A stretch of 64,000 bases of DNA from Plazaster borealis (GCA_021014325.1 CM037469.1:18747701-18811700); one strand, 5' to 3'; shown: positions 11,746 through 24,830, numbered from the stretch's first letter. Notes: generated from the sequence alone by a model not told the origin. Made by a program: numbers and translations.

Positions 11746-12609
11746 TGTCTCTGTAAAAGTATCAGGACCGATTAACAACCTCTACTGCAACTTTAATTTT
11801 TGCTGGCCATTCGCCAGTTTGAACAGCTGCTGACTAGTCTAAACCCACAACAAGTCGTCCAACAGGCTAGTCAAACGCTATCAAAGTACAAAATCAGCAC
11901 CAAAAACTGCCATAAAATACAGCTTTAAAGGTCAAGTTTCCGAAACAGAATATAATGACAGACTGTTAAACTTCTCTGAAACAACAGCGGCCGGGGAATT
12001 TGAAACATCAACTTGACTTAATGCGGTTGCTGTGCTCACACATGGCTCTTTACATGGAAGTCACCACCGATGGTGTTCCACATTGAGTCCTACCTTTGCA
12101 GTGAATCATCGTACACTGGGGACACCAAGCACAGATTTTGTTTACAACGAAACCCGCAGAAAGGAAATGAAGTTCAAGGGAAGGCACGGTAACTGGAGGT
12201 ATCAACCTGATTTCAGATTATTCAAGTTTGTGATACAAGCTCATATTCACTGCATCTAAGGGCATGGTTTTTACCACAGTTTGTTTAAAAAGCATAACAA
12301 TCTATTTATCAGCGGCGCACCAAGAGAAAAACATCTTTGGAGGCGGCAGAAGAACAAAATTGCAAATTGATCTCCCTATCAAAATCATTTTTAAAGTTCT
12401 CACAATTTGCAGACTCTTAGGGGATGGGAGACTCAAGCCCCCCAGGCCCTTCCCTCTTTGATGAGCCACCAAGAGGAGGCTACCATCAGCCAAAGTACAC
12501 CACAATGCTTGTGTCTGGTGCAGATGAAGTGCCTAAGCTCTCCTTAGCTGCTCTTTTTTAGATTGACCACATCTTGACAACAAAATTTAAAGACAAAGAG
12601 AATTCTTAC

Positions 12610-12832
12610 CAGTAAAATGTCTTTGATGACCCACTCCTGTTACGCTCTGACAGAACCAGCTCAAACCGGGCTGACGATAGGTCGATGTCATCGTCGCGGC
12701 AACAGTCCACACTCCCAGAATGCACTTGGGGCAGTGACCACTTGACGTTGACTGAGCGGGGTGTTCTGTTGGAGACGTCTGGTGGTTGGATGTTGGATAG
12801 GAGATCCCTCAGTTTCTTTGAATGGGGATCTT
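12610..12832 (-). CDS. FNDC3A: FNDC3-like protein, fourth coding exon (residues 495-568, start of first FN3 domain)
   Basis: The acceptor CTTCTCCACAG ends at 12833 and the donor GTAAGAAT begins at 12609. Joining phase 1 from the previous exon gives E|DPHSKKLRDLLSNIQPP, equivalent to 'EETKAFEALLSNIVKP' in FNDC3A. The text then enters the first FN3 domain with the A/B-strand pattern PRSVNVKWSLP (compare RTVVLTWSPP). A loop containing VDCCRDDDID follows, then the C-strand region ARFELVLSERNRSG. The exon ends in phase 2, mid-domain. The exon is separated from the previous one by about 19.1 kb, yet frame and homology are continuous, so no exon appears to be missing. The following exons, including the rest of this domain, were not recognised in 1-12609 and probably lie outside the window. 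Confidence 0.87.
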
Positions 12833-13451
12833 CTGTGGAGAAGGTTGAGATAAAAAAAGCTGTTAAAAGGATTGTCCAAATTTACTATTTGTCCGAACAT
12901 AAAGTTCATGTGGTATAGAGATTTTTGGGGGTGGGGTGCAATAGGGGCAAGAGGTTAGAACAACTTGAAGGTGTACAACAAAAATCTAATGTAGATCCCA
13001 GATTTATAAAGCTGTTAAACTCTCAATTTGATAAGCAAAAATGGGTTACCAATCAAAAACAATGTGCAATGTTCACTTCACTTGAGTGGTTCCCTTGCAA
13101 ATCAATTTGTTGAGCATTGATAAAATTGGGACCAGGTAAGCATGTCTGAAGGCAATATATCACCCATCAACCCATAATGTACACAACCTAGTGTTTCTTT
13201 CAAAAGTGTGACTCAACCATAAACAAAACAAAATCAAAACAAAAAGGAGGCATTCTAAGGTCATATTCATTTTGCATTCCAGACAGCCTTCATCCCTTGT
13301 CAACTCCAATCATCATGTCATGACTCACAACAAGAGATGTACAAGCCAAAAGTCTAGGCAGTAGGGGTATGACTAGCATGCTATCAGAAAGAGAACAACA
13401 ACAATCATCAAAATAATCCTGAACAGAACAATATGTTCACAACAATACAGT

Positions 13452-13618
13452 GTGCCAGGCCCGGAATGATATGGAGGCCATGGACTCAGTTGCCCCCTGG
13501 TCTTGGCCTTGGTGCCCCTTCAAAAGTGTCCCATAGACTTTAAGATTTCCCACTGGAAGAGCCCTTTGCAAAATGAAAATAGCCTTGCCCTCTCAAAGAT
13601 GAAATTCCAGGCCTGGTG
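13452..13618. repeat. R1 copy, near full length
   Basis: It runs from 'caggcccggaatg' through 'ggtcttggccttggtgcccc' to 'gaaattccaggcctg'. Both ends carry the ccagg/cctgg-type sequence that seems to bound R1. Confidence 0.85.
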
Positions 13619-13959
13619 TGCCCTCTTCAGTTTGCCATTTTTGCACTGAATCATGGGTCAACACGTTTGTGACTGTAACGCAGTGCCCGCAAAGCCACAA
13701 GGTTGCATCTTTCTGTGTTTACGGCATAAGATGCTTTTTCTTGTGAAGCTGGTGAATGTTTTTGACCTTCATGTTAGCTGCCTGTGCACCACCGAGTTGA
13801 GAGTGTTATTTCTTTAGCTGACTGCCTTTAGAAAAAAAGCCCTTTCAGGGTGAACTATAAAGGGTGCACTGTATTACAAATCACACGTATTGGTAGTGGT
13901 CCAAATCTTCCACACTTGGTCTTGAAGATGAAGCCTACAGAAACTTGTTGAGGTGTTTA

Positions 13960-14095
13960 CAGGCCGGATACTTTATTCTTGTAAGGGAGGAATAGACAGT
14001 GTCTCTCTTTGAGAGAAATCAATTGGTTTTTTAACATTTTAAAGGGCACCAAGGCAAATGACCTGGGGGCATGGAGGCAAACTTGTAACTCTAGG
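13960..14095. repeat. R1 fragment
   Basis: It contains 'cttgtaagggaggaatagac' and 'ttaaagggcaccaaggcaaa', and is strongly diverged. Confidence 0.6.
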
Positions 14096-14244
14096 TGGCA
14101 GGAGAAACACCAGGTAAAGTTGCATCGTTTACATAGTTCTGAGAACAATAGATTTACATGGTACATGTCTGCTTCCACTCAGGATCCCCTCTATGAAGTA
14201 TCATGGTAGCAACATCAGCACAAACAGTAATTATATGTAAGCAC

Positions 14245-14400
14245 TACAAAGTTATGCTTCCCAGAACAAGGTTACCAGCCAAAACACCATGTCATCTAGG
14301 TCTACATTTTTGACTGGTTTCCTGCTCATTTTAGCTTAGCTTGTATCCGATTTGCAAAAGCATGAATCCTGAATCTGCTTTCAAAAGGATCAGACTATTT
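14245..14400. repeat. R5 'gctta' dispersed repeat copy
   Basis: It contains 'gcttcccagaacaaggttac', 'ccaaaacaccatgtcat' and 'tgactggtttcctgctcatt'. Confidence 0.65.
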
Positions 14401-14819
14401 AGCCACTCAAGCCTCAGTCTGGTTACATTGACTTGAGTGGGATGAATCCAAGATGGCTACACCATGACACCTACTGCATACAGCCCTCCTTACTAGAATT
14501 TGTTGTATAAGTATAAATCATATTAGTGGCAATGTTGTTGTACATCACCCATCTCTTCCCAATCACAAACACATGGGTCTAAGGTAAAATGGCATTGACA
14601 TTCCATGCATAGATGTGGTTTACAAAGTTCTCTCTATTTTTATGATCCACTGTAAACAAAAACAATGCAATATCTTGTGGGACTCGCCCCCTACACAGTG
14701 GACTAAACATCTTACATTTTTTCTTGACTGTGTGTTTTGGTTTGTCAATACTTTGAAGGACATGTTTTGGTGTGTTTTCCTACAGCTGGCCGAGGTATAA
14801 GGACATGGTTTAGTAACCA

Positions 14820-15190
14820 GGATTGCGGGTGTGTGTGTGCATGAGTTTATATACACATTCAAACCCGGGACCTATAACAAAAGAGGGGAAAAAAAGGGTC
14901 CCCAGTTCGGTAAAGGTCCCCAGTTGGGTGGGTACAAAACCAATGGGAGCCGTTGCCAAAAAGTTTAAGTACAAACAAAAGAGGCACAATAGGAGGTCCC
15001 CGATTGCAGGTGTTTACACACTTATGTGTGTGTGTGGGGGGGGGGGGGCACAACACTTTCAAAAATAGGAACATAGGTCCCTGTTTGGCAGAGGTTCAAA
15101 CAATTGGAGAGCAATAAAAGGTCTCTGATTGAAGGTGTTTTACACACATGGGTGGGTGAGGGAGTGTGACACCCCCCCACCCCTGAATTA
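14820..15190. repeat. Diverged tandem with GT/G-rich blocks
   Basis: Three related blocks share 'ggtccc(c/t)', 'gattg(c/a)(g/a)ggtgt' and 'ttacacac'. One carries a G13 run (15036-15048) next to a short TG repeat. Confidence 0.6.
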
Positions 15191-15302
15191 ATTTTTCCGA
15201 GACTTTGTACAACTTTAGAAGGTGTCTACAAATAATGATATTTCTACAGTAGAATCACTGGAGGAAACCAAACAAATTGGGAAAATATTTCACTTAAAAA
15301 TC

Positions 15303-15376
15303 ATGCATGCAATCATATTGATTAAGCAATCATATTGATTAAGCAATCATATTGATTAAGCAATCATATTGATTAA
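15303..15376. repeat. 17-bp tandem repeat
   Basis: Four almost perfect copies of caatcatattgattaag. Confidence 0.95.
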
Positions 15377-18300
15377 AAGCTGTGTTGGAAAGGGAGGAGG
15401 TGTTACTGTGTACATTACATAAGTGTACATCCATTTTGAAAAGCACAAAAAATGGGGGGTTCGAATCCCACTTGAGTAGCCTATGATTTGTTTGCCTACT
15501 GGACTTTGAGAGCACTGAACGTAACGTGCTTATCACACATCAGTGTAATGTGCTTATAACACATCAGTGTAAGGGAGTGAAATACTAACAGTGGCAAATA
15601 TTGCCGTCTAAACATAATGTTCATTTATGGGACACTGAGCAATAAAAAAAAACCAACCAGAACTTCAGAAGCTCCAAATTGACATTCCTGTGGAGAACAG
15701 TTAGCATTCCCACCGGGAGCCATCTAAGGCTTGTCAAGTTTTGAGACGTTCCCTTAGAAGTGTCCAAGACCTCCCTTCACATTCAGATGTGATTACAAGG
15801 TAAACATATTCACTATGAGGCATTCACTACACACCTATTCATCTCAGCACAATGAGAGGTCACTGTCTGCCGTGCTGTAAACCACCAAGTAACCATGGCA
15901 ACACAGCTTTACATAATTCACCAAGGCTTTTTTTTCTTTCTTTTGAACTTGCAGATGACATTTCCACATATTTGAGCACAGAGGTGTTTAGAGAAGATGC
16001 CCGATTACTGGGGTGTGCAAGGCATGGCTAGAATTTTAATTTACTCTCTGCATGGAGTTCCTCTGAGCACAATGCTCTCACTTTATTAAAAGGAAAAGAT
16101 TCTCCACAGAGCGGCACTTAAATTGACTTCACAAAGAGATTTCATCATTCTTTTGTATCTAAAGAATTCCACACGCATTTTAAGATCGACCTGCAAAAAC
16201 TCTGATACACAAACTGTTATTTTGTTTTAATATACAATGCCGATGAGCACAGTCAACAATTTGTAGCAAAACATTGACTCTAGCCAAGTTTGTTTTTAAT
16301 ACTCCCTGATCTAGAATCCAGGGTTTGCCTTTAGCTGTTTCAGTGACTAGCCAGCAGTTCGTCTGCATTTTTCACTGGTCCATATTTCATATGAAATAGG
16401 GATGCTTTTCAACACTGAACTAGCCAGCCGGACCAATTGTAGAGAATTTTGAATGGTCCTGAGTTGTTTTAGCATCCACTGCACATAGCAGACTACAAAC
16501 CATAGCTTTGCCTCTGACTACACCTTTGGCTCCGTCTGCCTGTTTAAACCCCAATACCAACAGTGCACATGTTAAAAATAACTGGCGGAGCCTAAGCCCA
16601 AGCCAATGCCAAAATAATGGTCTCAAAAAGGCCCTCCAAAATTGTTAAAAGAGTCATACAGGATGTATAACTGGTACCCTCATGACTTCATGGAAACCAA
16701 TGGTGTGATCAAAATATAGTCAGTATATTAACAAGGATCAGTGACACAGTATCAGATGTGAACCAGTGATTTCCCCTGGCTGATGAACTGATCGAGGTGA
16801 CAAAAGCTCAAATTATATTTAAGCAAAATCTACGCAGCCTGCAAACTGAGAAAAAATGGGTCGCTCACAGCGACGATTGCATTTGTACACTACCACATTG
16901 TAAAACACACAGGAAGAAGTCAAGGGAAAAGCTCATGAATGAAACAAAACAAAAACAATTTTACGATTAGTTGTACTCCTTGGTGACAAATCTTCACATT
17001 GAAATGGTGATATCAGCAAAAAAATGAGCAAGGTAGTCACTGAGAGTAGCAAGGTGGGCCGCCTTATGCTTGAATGAGCAGGTAAAACACTGAAGTGCTC
17101 GACACTGGTGACAGAACAAGTACAATGCTCATAGAGTGATGTGAACAATGATCAACATGAGTCAAAAGGTAAGTACATCAGCCATGTCGTTCACCCCTCG
17201 CTCATTCAAGTGATGGATAGTACAACTTCTTTGCATGGTCAACTTCTGCTTCGCTGTATAAAATAAAGTTACCATGGCAACTGAGTTTTACATAATTGAG
17301 AGCATTTATCAGCAAAGGCTGACCATTTTCAGCATGGGTGAACGAACACACACTTGTTCAATGAGGCATATATCCATTACTTCAATGTTCTTTTGTAATT
17401 AAACAAAGGTGAAAATTGTGCAATTTGAAAAAAAATAACAATTAGCCTACATGCCTAGATACCCTTCAATAAATTTGCAATAAAATGTACGATGAGAAAA
17501 CATCTCATTATCTGCGCTCACTACATGTATGTGGGAGAAATAGACTTTTCTAAACTATTTCAAATCAAGCATACATCTACGTGTACAATGGAAACTGTTT
17601 TCTCTTGGAACATTCACATGTACATTTATCTCGGCAAGATAGTTGACTCTTTCAAGACTAATGCAACTGTAAGGACTTGCAGCAATATAATGTATGTACT
17701 GTACATGTACAATACACAACGATTCTTGCTAAATACAGCACTATAACATTACAAAATAAGAGTTAATATATTAAAGGTAACTTTGCGGTAACTATATCTT
17801 TAAAAACAAAACCATGTGACTCAAGGAGGCCCTTTCCACACACCTTTCCTCCTTTACAACCCGCCCCCCCCCACCCCCACCCTCTCTCTCTTCCCTTCCT
17901 GTCCCTTCCCCAACTTTTAAAAAAAAAAAAAAAATGCCTCTTAAGTTTCTCAAATCCTGTCTGACAACTCATCTTTTTTTTTATAAACAGTGAGCACTAT
18001 CCGGTTAAACCTTTTTCTGATTGCCTAAAGGTTTTGACTATAATGTGATGCTGACAAATCTTACAGCCTTAAACTGTCTATCGAGTTAATTAATATATCA
18101 TTTTGGTTATGAAACCAAGGGACCCTCAAAAGCGTCTAGCACTGTGACCCCGTAGGTCTGAAGGTACCTGTGTAGAGAAGATGATGAAGAAATATCAGTT
18201 TTAGATGTGGGAGGAAAACCCCAAATAGAGAAAAGCCATGCAATCAGGTAGGGACTGCCAGTCTGGGAATCGAAGCGGGGTCCACAGAGGTGAAAGACAG

Positions 18301-19359
18301 GAAAGTGAATGCCCAAACACCACCTTCCATCAGGACTATTTCACTGCCGCTACTTTTCTTCTTAGGATTTTGTCTGTCTGTCCATATGTTTTGACTGTTT
18401 GTATTTTTTTTCTCCGTTGTCTGTCTTGTCGTGTATGGCATTCCCAAATCAAGAAAACGCTTACCGGGACTTGCCTCCATTTCACTAACTCTGCCCTATT
18501 ACTATACTATTATATATCATTAGTGTATTCTGTTTTGATGTAAATCATCATTTTGTATGATACCGGCACATAAGATATGTGAAATGGAAATAAATGTTAT
18601 TATTGAAAAAAGCATAAAACAAGATCTATTGTGAGTAGTGGTGGCTCTGAGGAGAGCTGGTTCGTATTCGTCATTTCCACCAGTATGCTCTGGTCGTCAC
18701 TTCTGAAGAATGCTTGACTTTGTGTGTCTGATGTAAGAGTCAAAAGGCATTGATTTAGGGAGGCTAGATTATTAACTAGTTAAAAACCTCAGATGGAAGA
18801 GAGTTTGACACAACAGTTCCTGTCCTCCATAGTGGCCTGTGGATTTGTTCGCTTTCCAAAAATCAAATGGGGGAAAATGTCGTACAAAAACCAAAAATGC
18901 CCAGTCTTTAAGGTCTTACACTACAGGGAGTACTACTTTTTAAGAATTCCCACCCCCTCATCTGCTGTTTGAGTATCAACATTTTAAAACACATTTTCAA
19001 GTCGTAAACAACCTCTTGCTTCCTAGCAGTCACCACAAGATACACGTATCATTGAAGGCTGGCACACTTAATCATTCAAACCGCAGTTCTAACCCAACTG
19101 GATTTAAAAGGGAAAACTAATCAAGCCCCTTTAATTTCATGAATATTCATTACTGGCTTCCTTTTTTTCTCTATGCATAAGGTTGACACGGTTGACTGGC
19201 GTTATGATAATGGCTCTCCTTGTCTCGTAACAGAAGAGCGCTGGCAAGTCGTTTGTGATTTGATATAGCAATTTCAAACAGATTAATATCTGTGAATGAT
19301 TGATGAGTACTGATATTTAATAATCTGGATTATTACCAGTGATGATCCTATCATTTTAA

Positions 19360-19672
19360 AGGGTGCACAACATTGGCAAAGATTGGCAAAACTATTTTCA
19401 GATTTGCAGAGACAAAATGGTATAAAGAAGGTCATGGTGTAAAACTTCCCTTTTTTTCCTGAAATGCGAGTTTCTGAGAAATGAATAAAACAATCTGTTT
19501 TGATCTCACATGTCCAAAACCTAATGTTTGAAAACAGGATGTTTGTCACTATTTCACTTGTGACTCTGATGATCAGATGAGCTCAACCTTTCACAGGTTT
19601 GTTATTTCATGTACATGTATGTTGGGTCACACAATGAGTGGATACTGGTCTTTGACAATTACCATTGTTGTC
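19360..19672. mobile_element. TTAA MITE-like element (R2)
   Basis: It starts right after TTAA (19356-19359) with agggtgcacaacattggcaa and ends near 'tgacaattaccattgttgtcc'. That places GGTAAT/ATTACC-type termini at both ends. It is about 313 bp, shares its modules with 8960-9275, and has no clear TTAA on the right. Confidence 0.7.
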
Positions 19673-20621
19673 CTGGAAAGGTGGGGCGGGTAACAGGACA
19701 GATAAATCAATCAATAAGACCACTTTGGTTTTAAACTGCAAAAATTTCCCACATGATCTCAAAATATTGTTTTCTTTTGACAAATGGTAAGTGAGAAACT
19801 GATGACCTTCTGATGTATTTTACAACATTTCATCCTTTTGAGCAACCCTGTAATGGAAACAGCCCAGCCCTAAAAGACACTTGTGGCCACTCATCTACAA
19901 CAAACAAAAAGAGGCTGCTGTCACTGAACAGTTAATGCAAACACACACAGCAAGGACTCCTCATGACTGTAATATGACAAACAGCTTGCTCAACAAAAGC
20001 AGGTGTGCATATGTTCCTTTCAATTTACTATTGTTCTATAAACCGATCTCGACTACGCTGATGAGTCCGTGTACAATTACAGTTACATCCACAGTGGATT
20101 TGTTCTTCTTTTCTTTTTTCGTTTGAGGTGTGGTGGGCGGCTGGAGCAGTGACAATATGGATGTATTGAATGGGAGTGTAAAGAACTGTAACTCAGCATC
20201 AGATAGTCATTCCCCACCACAAGGTGACGCTGTAAACTACTGTGAAAAATGATATCGTTAATGTTCAAGAGTCAGGCAGTGTGGCTTCCGTACTGGGTTG
20301 ATATGAACATAAATGCTTAGTTCATTACTCAAATCTCTCTTCTTGACAAAGCTAAAGAGAGGGTTTTAGAGGGAGGGGTTAGTTTTCTTTTGCCTACAGG
20401 GCACAAGTTGGCAAGGAGAACATGTAAATGCCCCCCCTTGGAAATTACAAATCAACTATTTAGCCATATTTGGGGTTCAATATTTAATCAGTGGTTTGTG
20501 AATTGTATTAAGCAAGGTTGACTGGCTAGTATGCGTTTGCTGCATGGTTTTTTTATGTGATTTATATTATTGCGGAGGGTATTGCAGAGGCAAAATTTCA
20601 ATATCGTGTGTTTTTATTCTT

Positions 20622-20762
20622 AGTTAATGTCCCATCTGAAGGATAAAGTAATTGTGGTTAAAAGTATTTTGATCAAGGACACAAGTGCCATGACCGGGAT
20701 TCGAACCTACACTCTGCTGATAAAAACACCAGAGCTTGAGTCCAGCACTCGGCTACGACAAA
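20622..20762. repeat. tRNA-like SINE copy
   Basis: It runs from 'aatgtcccatctgaaggat' to gaccgggattcgaacctaca and 'accagagcttgagtccagca'. The copy at 62538-62690 has the same order. It has a T-loop-like GGGATTCGAACC but no complete cloverleaf. Confidence 0.75.
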
Positions 20763-20999
20763 ACAATTTGAAAGGCAATAGGAGATCGGGAAAAAAATCT
20801 TGACAAATCAGAGTTCAGATGAATCCACTTTCAAGGCAGTCACCGTCCAAAATGCCGAAGTTATACATTGAGGTCACCTCAGACAGGTCAATGGGAATAA
20901 TCCATTTCTTTACCCTATTTTCTCTTGTATTTTGTTCAGAGGGCATCTTAACTTTCATCGGCTGATCTATCTGAGCCTGCGATCCCATTCGGGCTAAAC

Positions 21000-21200
21000 C
21001 TTTGTGAATAATTTATTCCTTTTCAACTCAGAAAGAATGGACAAACCTTTCCTTTGATATTGGTATTTGAATGTTATATTGATGTTTTAACAAGTAAACA
21101 TCTTGTGGGGGGGGGGGGGTTGAGAAGAGGGAGGTAAATATAATAAAATACACTTAATTCCTTTTCAACTTGGAAGGAATGGCAAACCTTTCCTTTGATG
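21000..21200. repeat. Imperfect duplication around a G13 run
   Basis: 'attccttttcaac' followed by 'aaacctttcctttgat' occurs at about 21015 and 21160, flanking G13 (21107-21119). Confidence 0.75.
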
Positions 21201-21294
21201 GAACTGACAGAAAGTACTAGTGAACTTGTAATACTTCAACTAAAAACTGAAGCAGGTGAAGTTGTTATTAATATTGATTGTTATTAATATTTAA

Positions 21295-21580
21295 TGCTAA
21301 TGTAATAATTGCATCAGCGATAAGCAATATTATTTTGGTTCTACCCTCACACTCAGATGTGTGATGAGCAATGTGTACTCAGTGATTTCCAAGTCCTATG
21401 GGGGAAAAAATCCACAGGTATACAACTCCTGTGGGATTCACTATGCACACATTCTATAGCAGATGCCGAATACCAGCCGAGTAGTATGCCTGTGTTTTTA
21501 CACTCCCCCTAGAATGCGAGTACAGTGATTGTTTCCCACTGAACTTGGAAAGCAGCAAGTATACAGTGCTTAAATCACAT
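21295..21580. repeat. Second tRNA-like short element
   Basis: It shares 'taataattgcatcag(c/g)gata', 'attattttggtt', 'aaaatccacaggtata' and 'gtgggattc' with 24655-24830. It recurs in shorter form at 37145-37230. Confidence 0.65.
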
Positions 21581-22220
21581 ATCAGTGTAGGGTAAAAGCC
21601 AAATAATAATGATAATAATTACAAACAAAACATCTTGTGGGCTTGGGTGGGACAGTGAGGCACAGTGTAGCTTTTGAAAATTTCATTCCAAAATGAATGG
21701 GGGTGGGATATTGGGAAGGTCAGCACTTTCCTTTCAATTTTAGGTTTTTTTGTTGGGGTTTTTTCCCTCCAACTGCCCCCTCACCTTCCAAATTCCAGCA
21801 TGATATTTGACCATTGAAAAGAAGTGGTAAAATGTTATTGAGTAGAAGGGCTTCTAAGTTCTACACATGGTGTAGACTTTGATAGGGCTTTTCAAGGCTA
21901 TTAATGATAATTATGTACACTGCACACATAGATCCTTGTCATTTGAGTGTCATACTATGCAATGTATACTGCCACAAATGCTCCAATATTAAATTAATTG
22001 TACAATGCTTCAGACGCTCCTTTCCAAAATAATCGTTCCCCGTCCGTTTGTTCAAATGAGGCACGGTCGTGTCACAGCAGACAAGGTCTGTGTCTACATG
22101 GAGTCGTCCATGTTGTTCAAAAGGTTTTTTTCTCTCTAAGTTTCTTTTTTTCAGAGTATGGGGTTGACAAGTTCCATGTCTATTTTGTGTTTATTGTGAA
22201 ACAAATTTAAATGACAAGGA

Positions 22221-22229
22221 TATATAAAA
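22221..22229 (+). promoter_or_regulatory. TATA-like box upstream of the candidate nested exon
   Basis: TATATAAAA occurs 91 bp before the candidate ATG at 22320. A start about 30 bp downstream would give a 5'UTR of roughly 60-70 nt. AT-rich sequence makes chance matches common. Confidence 0.25.
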
Positions 22230-22319
22230 CATGAATGCATTTTGTTCGTGCATTGTTGCAGAATATAATCACTTGGTGAAATCCGAGCTTTTCCATTTCA
22301 CTCGGCTTCATCTCAAGAA

Positions 22320-22445
22320 ATGGATAGTCAAGATTTCACCTCGCAATATTTGTATAATAACAATCTTACTGATTTTCTGAGAGCTATTCGGAAATCAGAA
22401 GAACAAAGGAAGAATATCTATAACACCTGCAAGTTACGTCTGCAG
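22320..22445 (+). CDS. Candidate first coding exon of an unrecognised nested gene
   Basis: The plus strand carries ATG in good context (aagaaATGG) and opens 42 codons, starting MDSQDFTSQYLYNNNLTDFL and ending in a charged, helix-prone stretch (RAIRKSEEQRKN, then CKLRLQ). This ends precisely at CTGCAG|GTAACT, a plausible splice donor (22446). If unspliced, the frame stops at codon 59. A TATATAAAA sequence lies about 90 bp upstream. Composition is more protein-like than in neighbouring frames, but I recognise no family and no downstream exon. It lies antisense inside FNDC3 intron 3. An 18-base stretch (aatcttactgattttctg) recurs at about 31871, which hints that part could be repeat-derived. Confidence 0.33.
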
Positions 22446-22773
22446 GTAACTCTCACCGTACATTATCTACAGTGCATGTATGTTATAATGTAGTACACAT
22501 AACACTGTATACTCGTTCCTGATTATTCATTTGTATGGGAGAAACAGTAGCATCCTGGTAGCATACATGTACAGTACATTAACGACGACATACAGCAGCT
22601 CTGTATGGGAGAAGTGACCATATGGAGTCACTCAACCAATTACATGTATGTCTACATGCATAGAGAACATTAACAGTGATATACAGAGTGGAAAGGGGAC
22701 ACAGACCATGTGCAAACCATGGGAACAAATTGTACACAGTAACGTCAGCGACAAGCCTTATCGTCTTTATGTG

Positions 22774-22902
22774 CAGTCCTAGCCTTTGTCATGTTTGTTG
22801 CCTTCAAAACATTCCCATAGACTTGAAGATTTTACAATGGAGGTACCCTTTGCAAAATGATAAATTTGCCTTGCCCTTTCAAAAATTAAATTCCAGGTTT
22901 GG
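22774..22902. repeat. R1 dispersed repeat copy
   Basis: It shares 'cattcccatagacttgaaga', 'accctttgcaaaatgataaa' and 'gccttgccctttcaaaaatt'. Confidence 0.8.
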
Positions 22903-24403
22903 TGCAGTATTGTGTGAAAATATTTTATACGTGGTCCAATAGTTGGTAACTGTCAAGAATGAAAGAGAATTATTCTTAAAGCCAACATCTCACTAAAGTT
23001 GTTTTAGACCTTTTTCTTGTTGCCACCATCTGTGTCTTGTACCCTTTCAACCATATCAATCATGAGTACTTAGCTTTATTTTGAAAATTCTACCCTAACC
23101 ATGTTGACCGTCTAAGAAAACAAGCTGGGAATTTTCATTTATATAGACCTTTCTTTTGTTGATAAACAAACCGCGCTGGTTAGCATGGACGGCCGAATGT
23201 TAGCAAAACATTCAATCGTGTTAACAAATGTTGTGTCCAAATTCAACATTTCTGTAAACTTTCAATCAACCGAAAATACATACCATGATTGGTTGCTTTG
23301 TTTCCAACAAATTCAACACTATTTAAGAATATTTGTGTAACATTATTACAAACTGTGGCTATCTGCTTATGCTTTGCATTTATGGCTTTCCATAGTTTTC
23401 CAACCTCGGTTGGCAAAAACTCGGGCTGTGATGTTGCAAAAGAAAGGTCTATTGCTTGTATGTTCATTATGCCCAAAAGGGACCTGACTATTTTCCTTCT
23501 ATTCTCAGTTTTGTGACATTGATATGAATAGGAGAAAAAACAAGATGGCTGCATCATGACAACGGTCTGTAGTCACTATCCTGAGGAATAATACCATCTG
23601 ATCCAAGAAGTATCAAACTGCCATCTTGGACGTGTCTTACTGCCTGCCCAGGCAAACACACTCAACTTCACTTTATGTTTCTTATCGTCACCGTTTTCAC
23701 AAAGAGCATCATACGTCAAAAGGCAGGATTGAGATTTAAACTTAACACTGTGCTTAGCTTCAAACGGAAAATCAGCAATACTAAAGCCACGGTTTGCAGT
23801 TTAAGACCTCTCTTATGATTCTTATGATTCTGTGAAAATTTATCCTCTCCATTGACTAAAAAATTTCTTTTAAAATATTTGGTGCGTGCCATTATCAAAT
23901 TTATGAGTCACTTTGTGAAACCTTAACAGTTTGTAATATCAAAAAAAAAGGAGAAACATATAGTTTTAAGGCAACGGCTCGTTGAAGTTGTTGGTAAAAC
24001 TACCCTCAGTAACAGTGTAATAGTTGCCATCTTGGCTGTACACTTCTTGTTTCTACCTGTCCAGGCAAACACACTTCAACTTGTCTCTATTTATGTTTAT
24101 TATAAATAGGCATACTGACAGGCTGTCAACTTGGAGGGGTCTATTGGAGTTGTATGTACCAGGCATTAATCATTACATCGTACTTATGGAGTACCCTTGA
24201 CATTCTCCTGCTAAGTAGGAACATACAAGTACATTATAATCATCATGTGCTCTTATCGCTTATCTCTTAAAGTTAAAAGAACAATCATTTTAAAGCGATG
24301 ATACACGCTGACTAACTTTATAAAATAGGAACCTGTGTAAATAAATTATTCTTACACATTTGTTGAAGGAATTTTCATTTGCAGAATGCGTTCATTGAAA
24401 ACT

Positions 24404-24548
24404 CAGGCATGCAACTGTAGCTTGTTAAAATAAGAGAAAAGTGCCAGGTACAGCAAGACCTTGTACTCGCTTTTTCAATTTTCAAGGACACAGCTAAGAA
24501 AAAAACCCTAAAAAGAGGAAATTAGCTGATCAGCTGAAAAGTTGTGTG
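24404..24548. mobile_element. R4 short element with CAGGCATGCAAC end
   Basis: It starts caggcatgcaactgtag and contains 'gaaaagtgccaggtacagca', 'tttttcaattttcaaggac' and 'gctgatcagctgaaaagttg'. The right terminus is eroded; compare the intact copy at 39757-39896. Confidence 0.65.
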
Positions 24549-24654
24549 TCTGTGAAAGCTGGAAGATTGGAGGAAATTTGCTCTTTTTTTCAGCTGGAAA
24601 TCGTTTCCAATAACTACTGACCCCATAACCAACAAAACTTAAAGACAAGTTACT

Positions 24655-24830
24655 TTTTAATAATTGCATCAGGGATAAAGCATATTATTTTGGTTGTTAC
24701 CCTACAACAAAGTTTTATAAACAATGTATTTCCCCGATTCCTGTGGAAAAGAAAATCCACAGGCATACTACTCGGGTGGGATTCGAACCCATTACTCCTG
24801 TATTCTAGAGCAAATGTTTTAACGTATCTA
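24655..24830. repeat. tRNA-like short element
   Basis: It contains 'taataattgcatcagggata' and the T-loop-like gtgggattcgaacccattac. It belongs to the same family as 21295-21580. Confidence 0.65.

Larger units (their letters stand above)
1..12609. other. Repeat-rich sequence downstream of the last visible FNDC3 exon
   Basis: The good donor at 12609 implies that this region begins as the next FNDC3 intron. I looked on the minus strand for an exon completing the first FN3 domain (a 'DLxPxTxYxxRV' pattern) and saw none. Apart from the arrays and repeats listed separately, 2240-4740 and 9840-11130 contain nothing I can identify. Confidence 0.6.

Noticed and set aside
1..12609. A search for the next FNDC3 exon completing the first FN3 domain
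   Set aside because: Donor and acceptor pairs tried on the minus strand (for example around 4255-4325) gave stops or wrong phase; no FN3-like text was found.
20690..20762. tRNA-like sequence with GGGATTCGAACC (also at 4790, 15460, 24775, 45665 and 62595)
   Set aside because: No complete cloverleaf or acceptor stem could be drawn, and several copies share flanking modules, so they are SINE relics.
23243..23557. A 104-codon minus-strand frame with an overlapping plus-strand frame
   Set aside because: There is no recognisable protein, no splice signals of note, and it overlaps open frames on both strands as in random AT-rich DNA.
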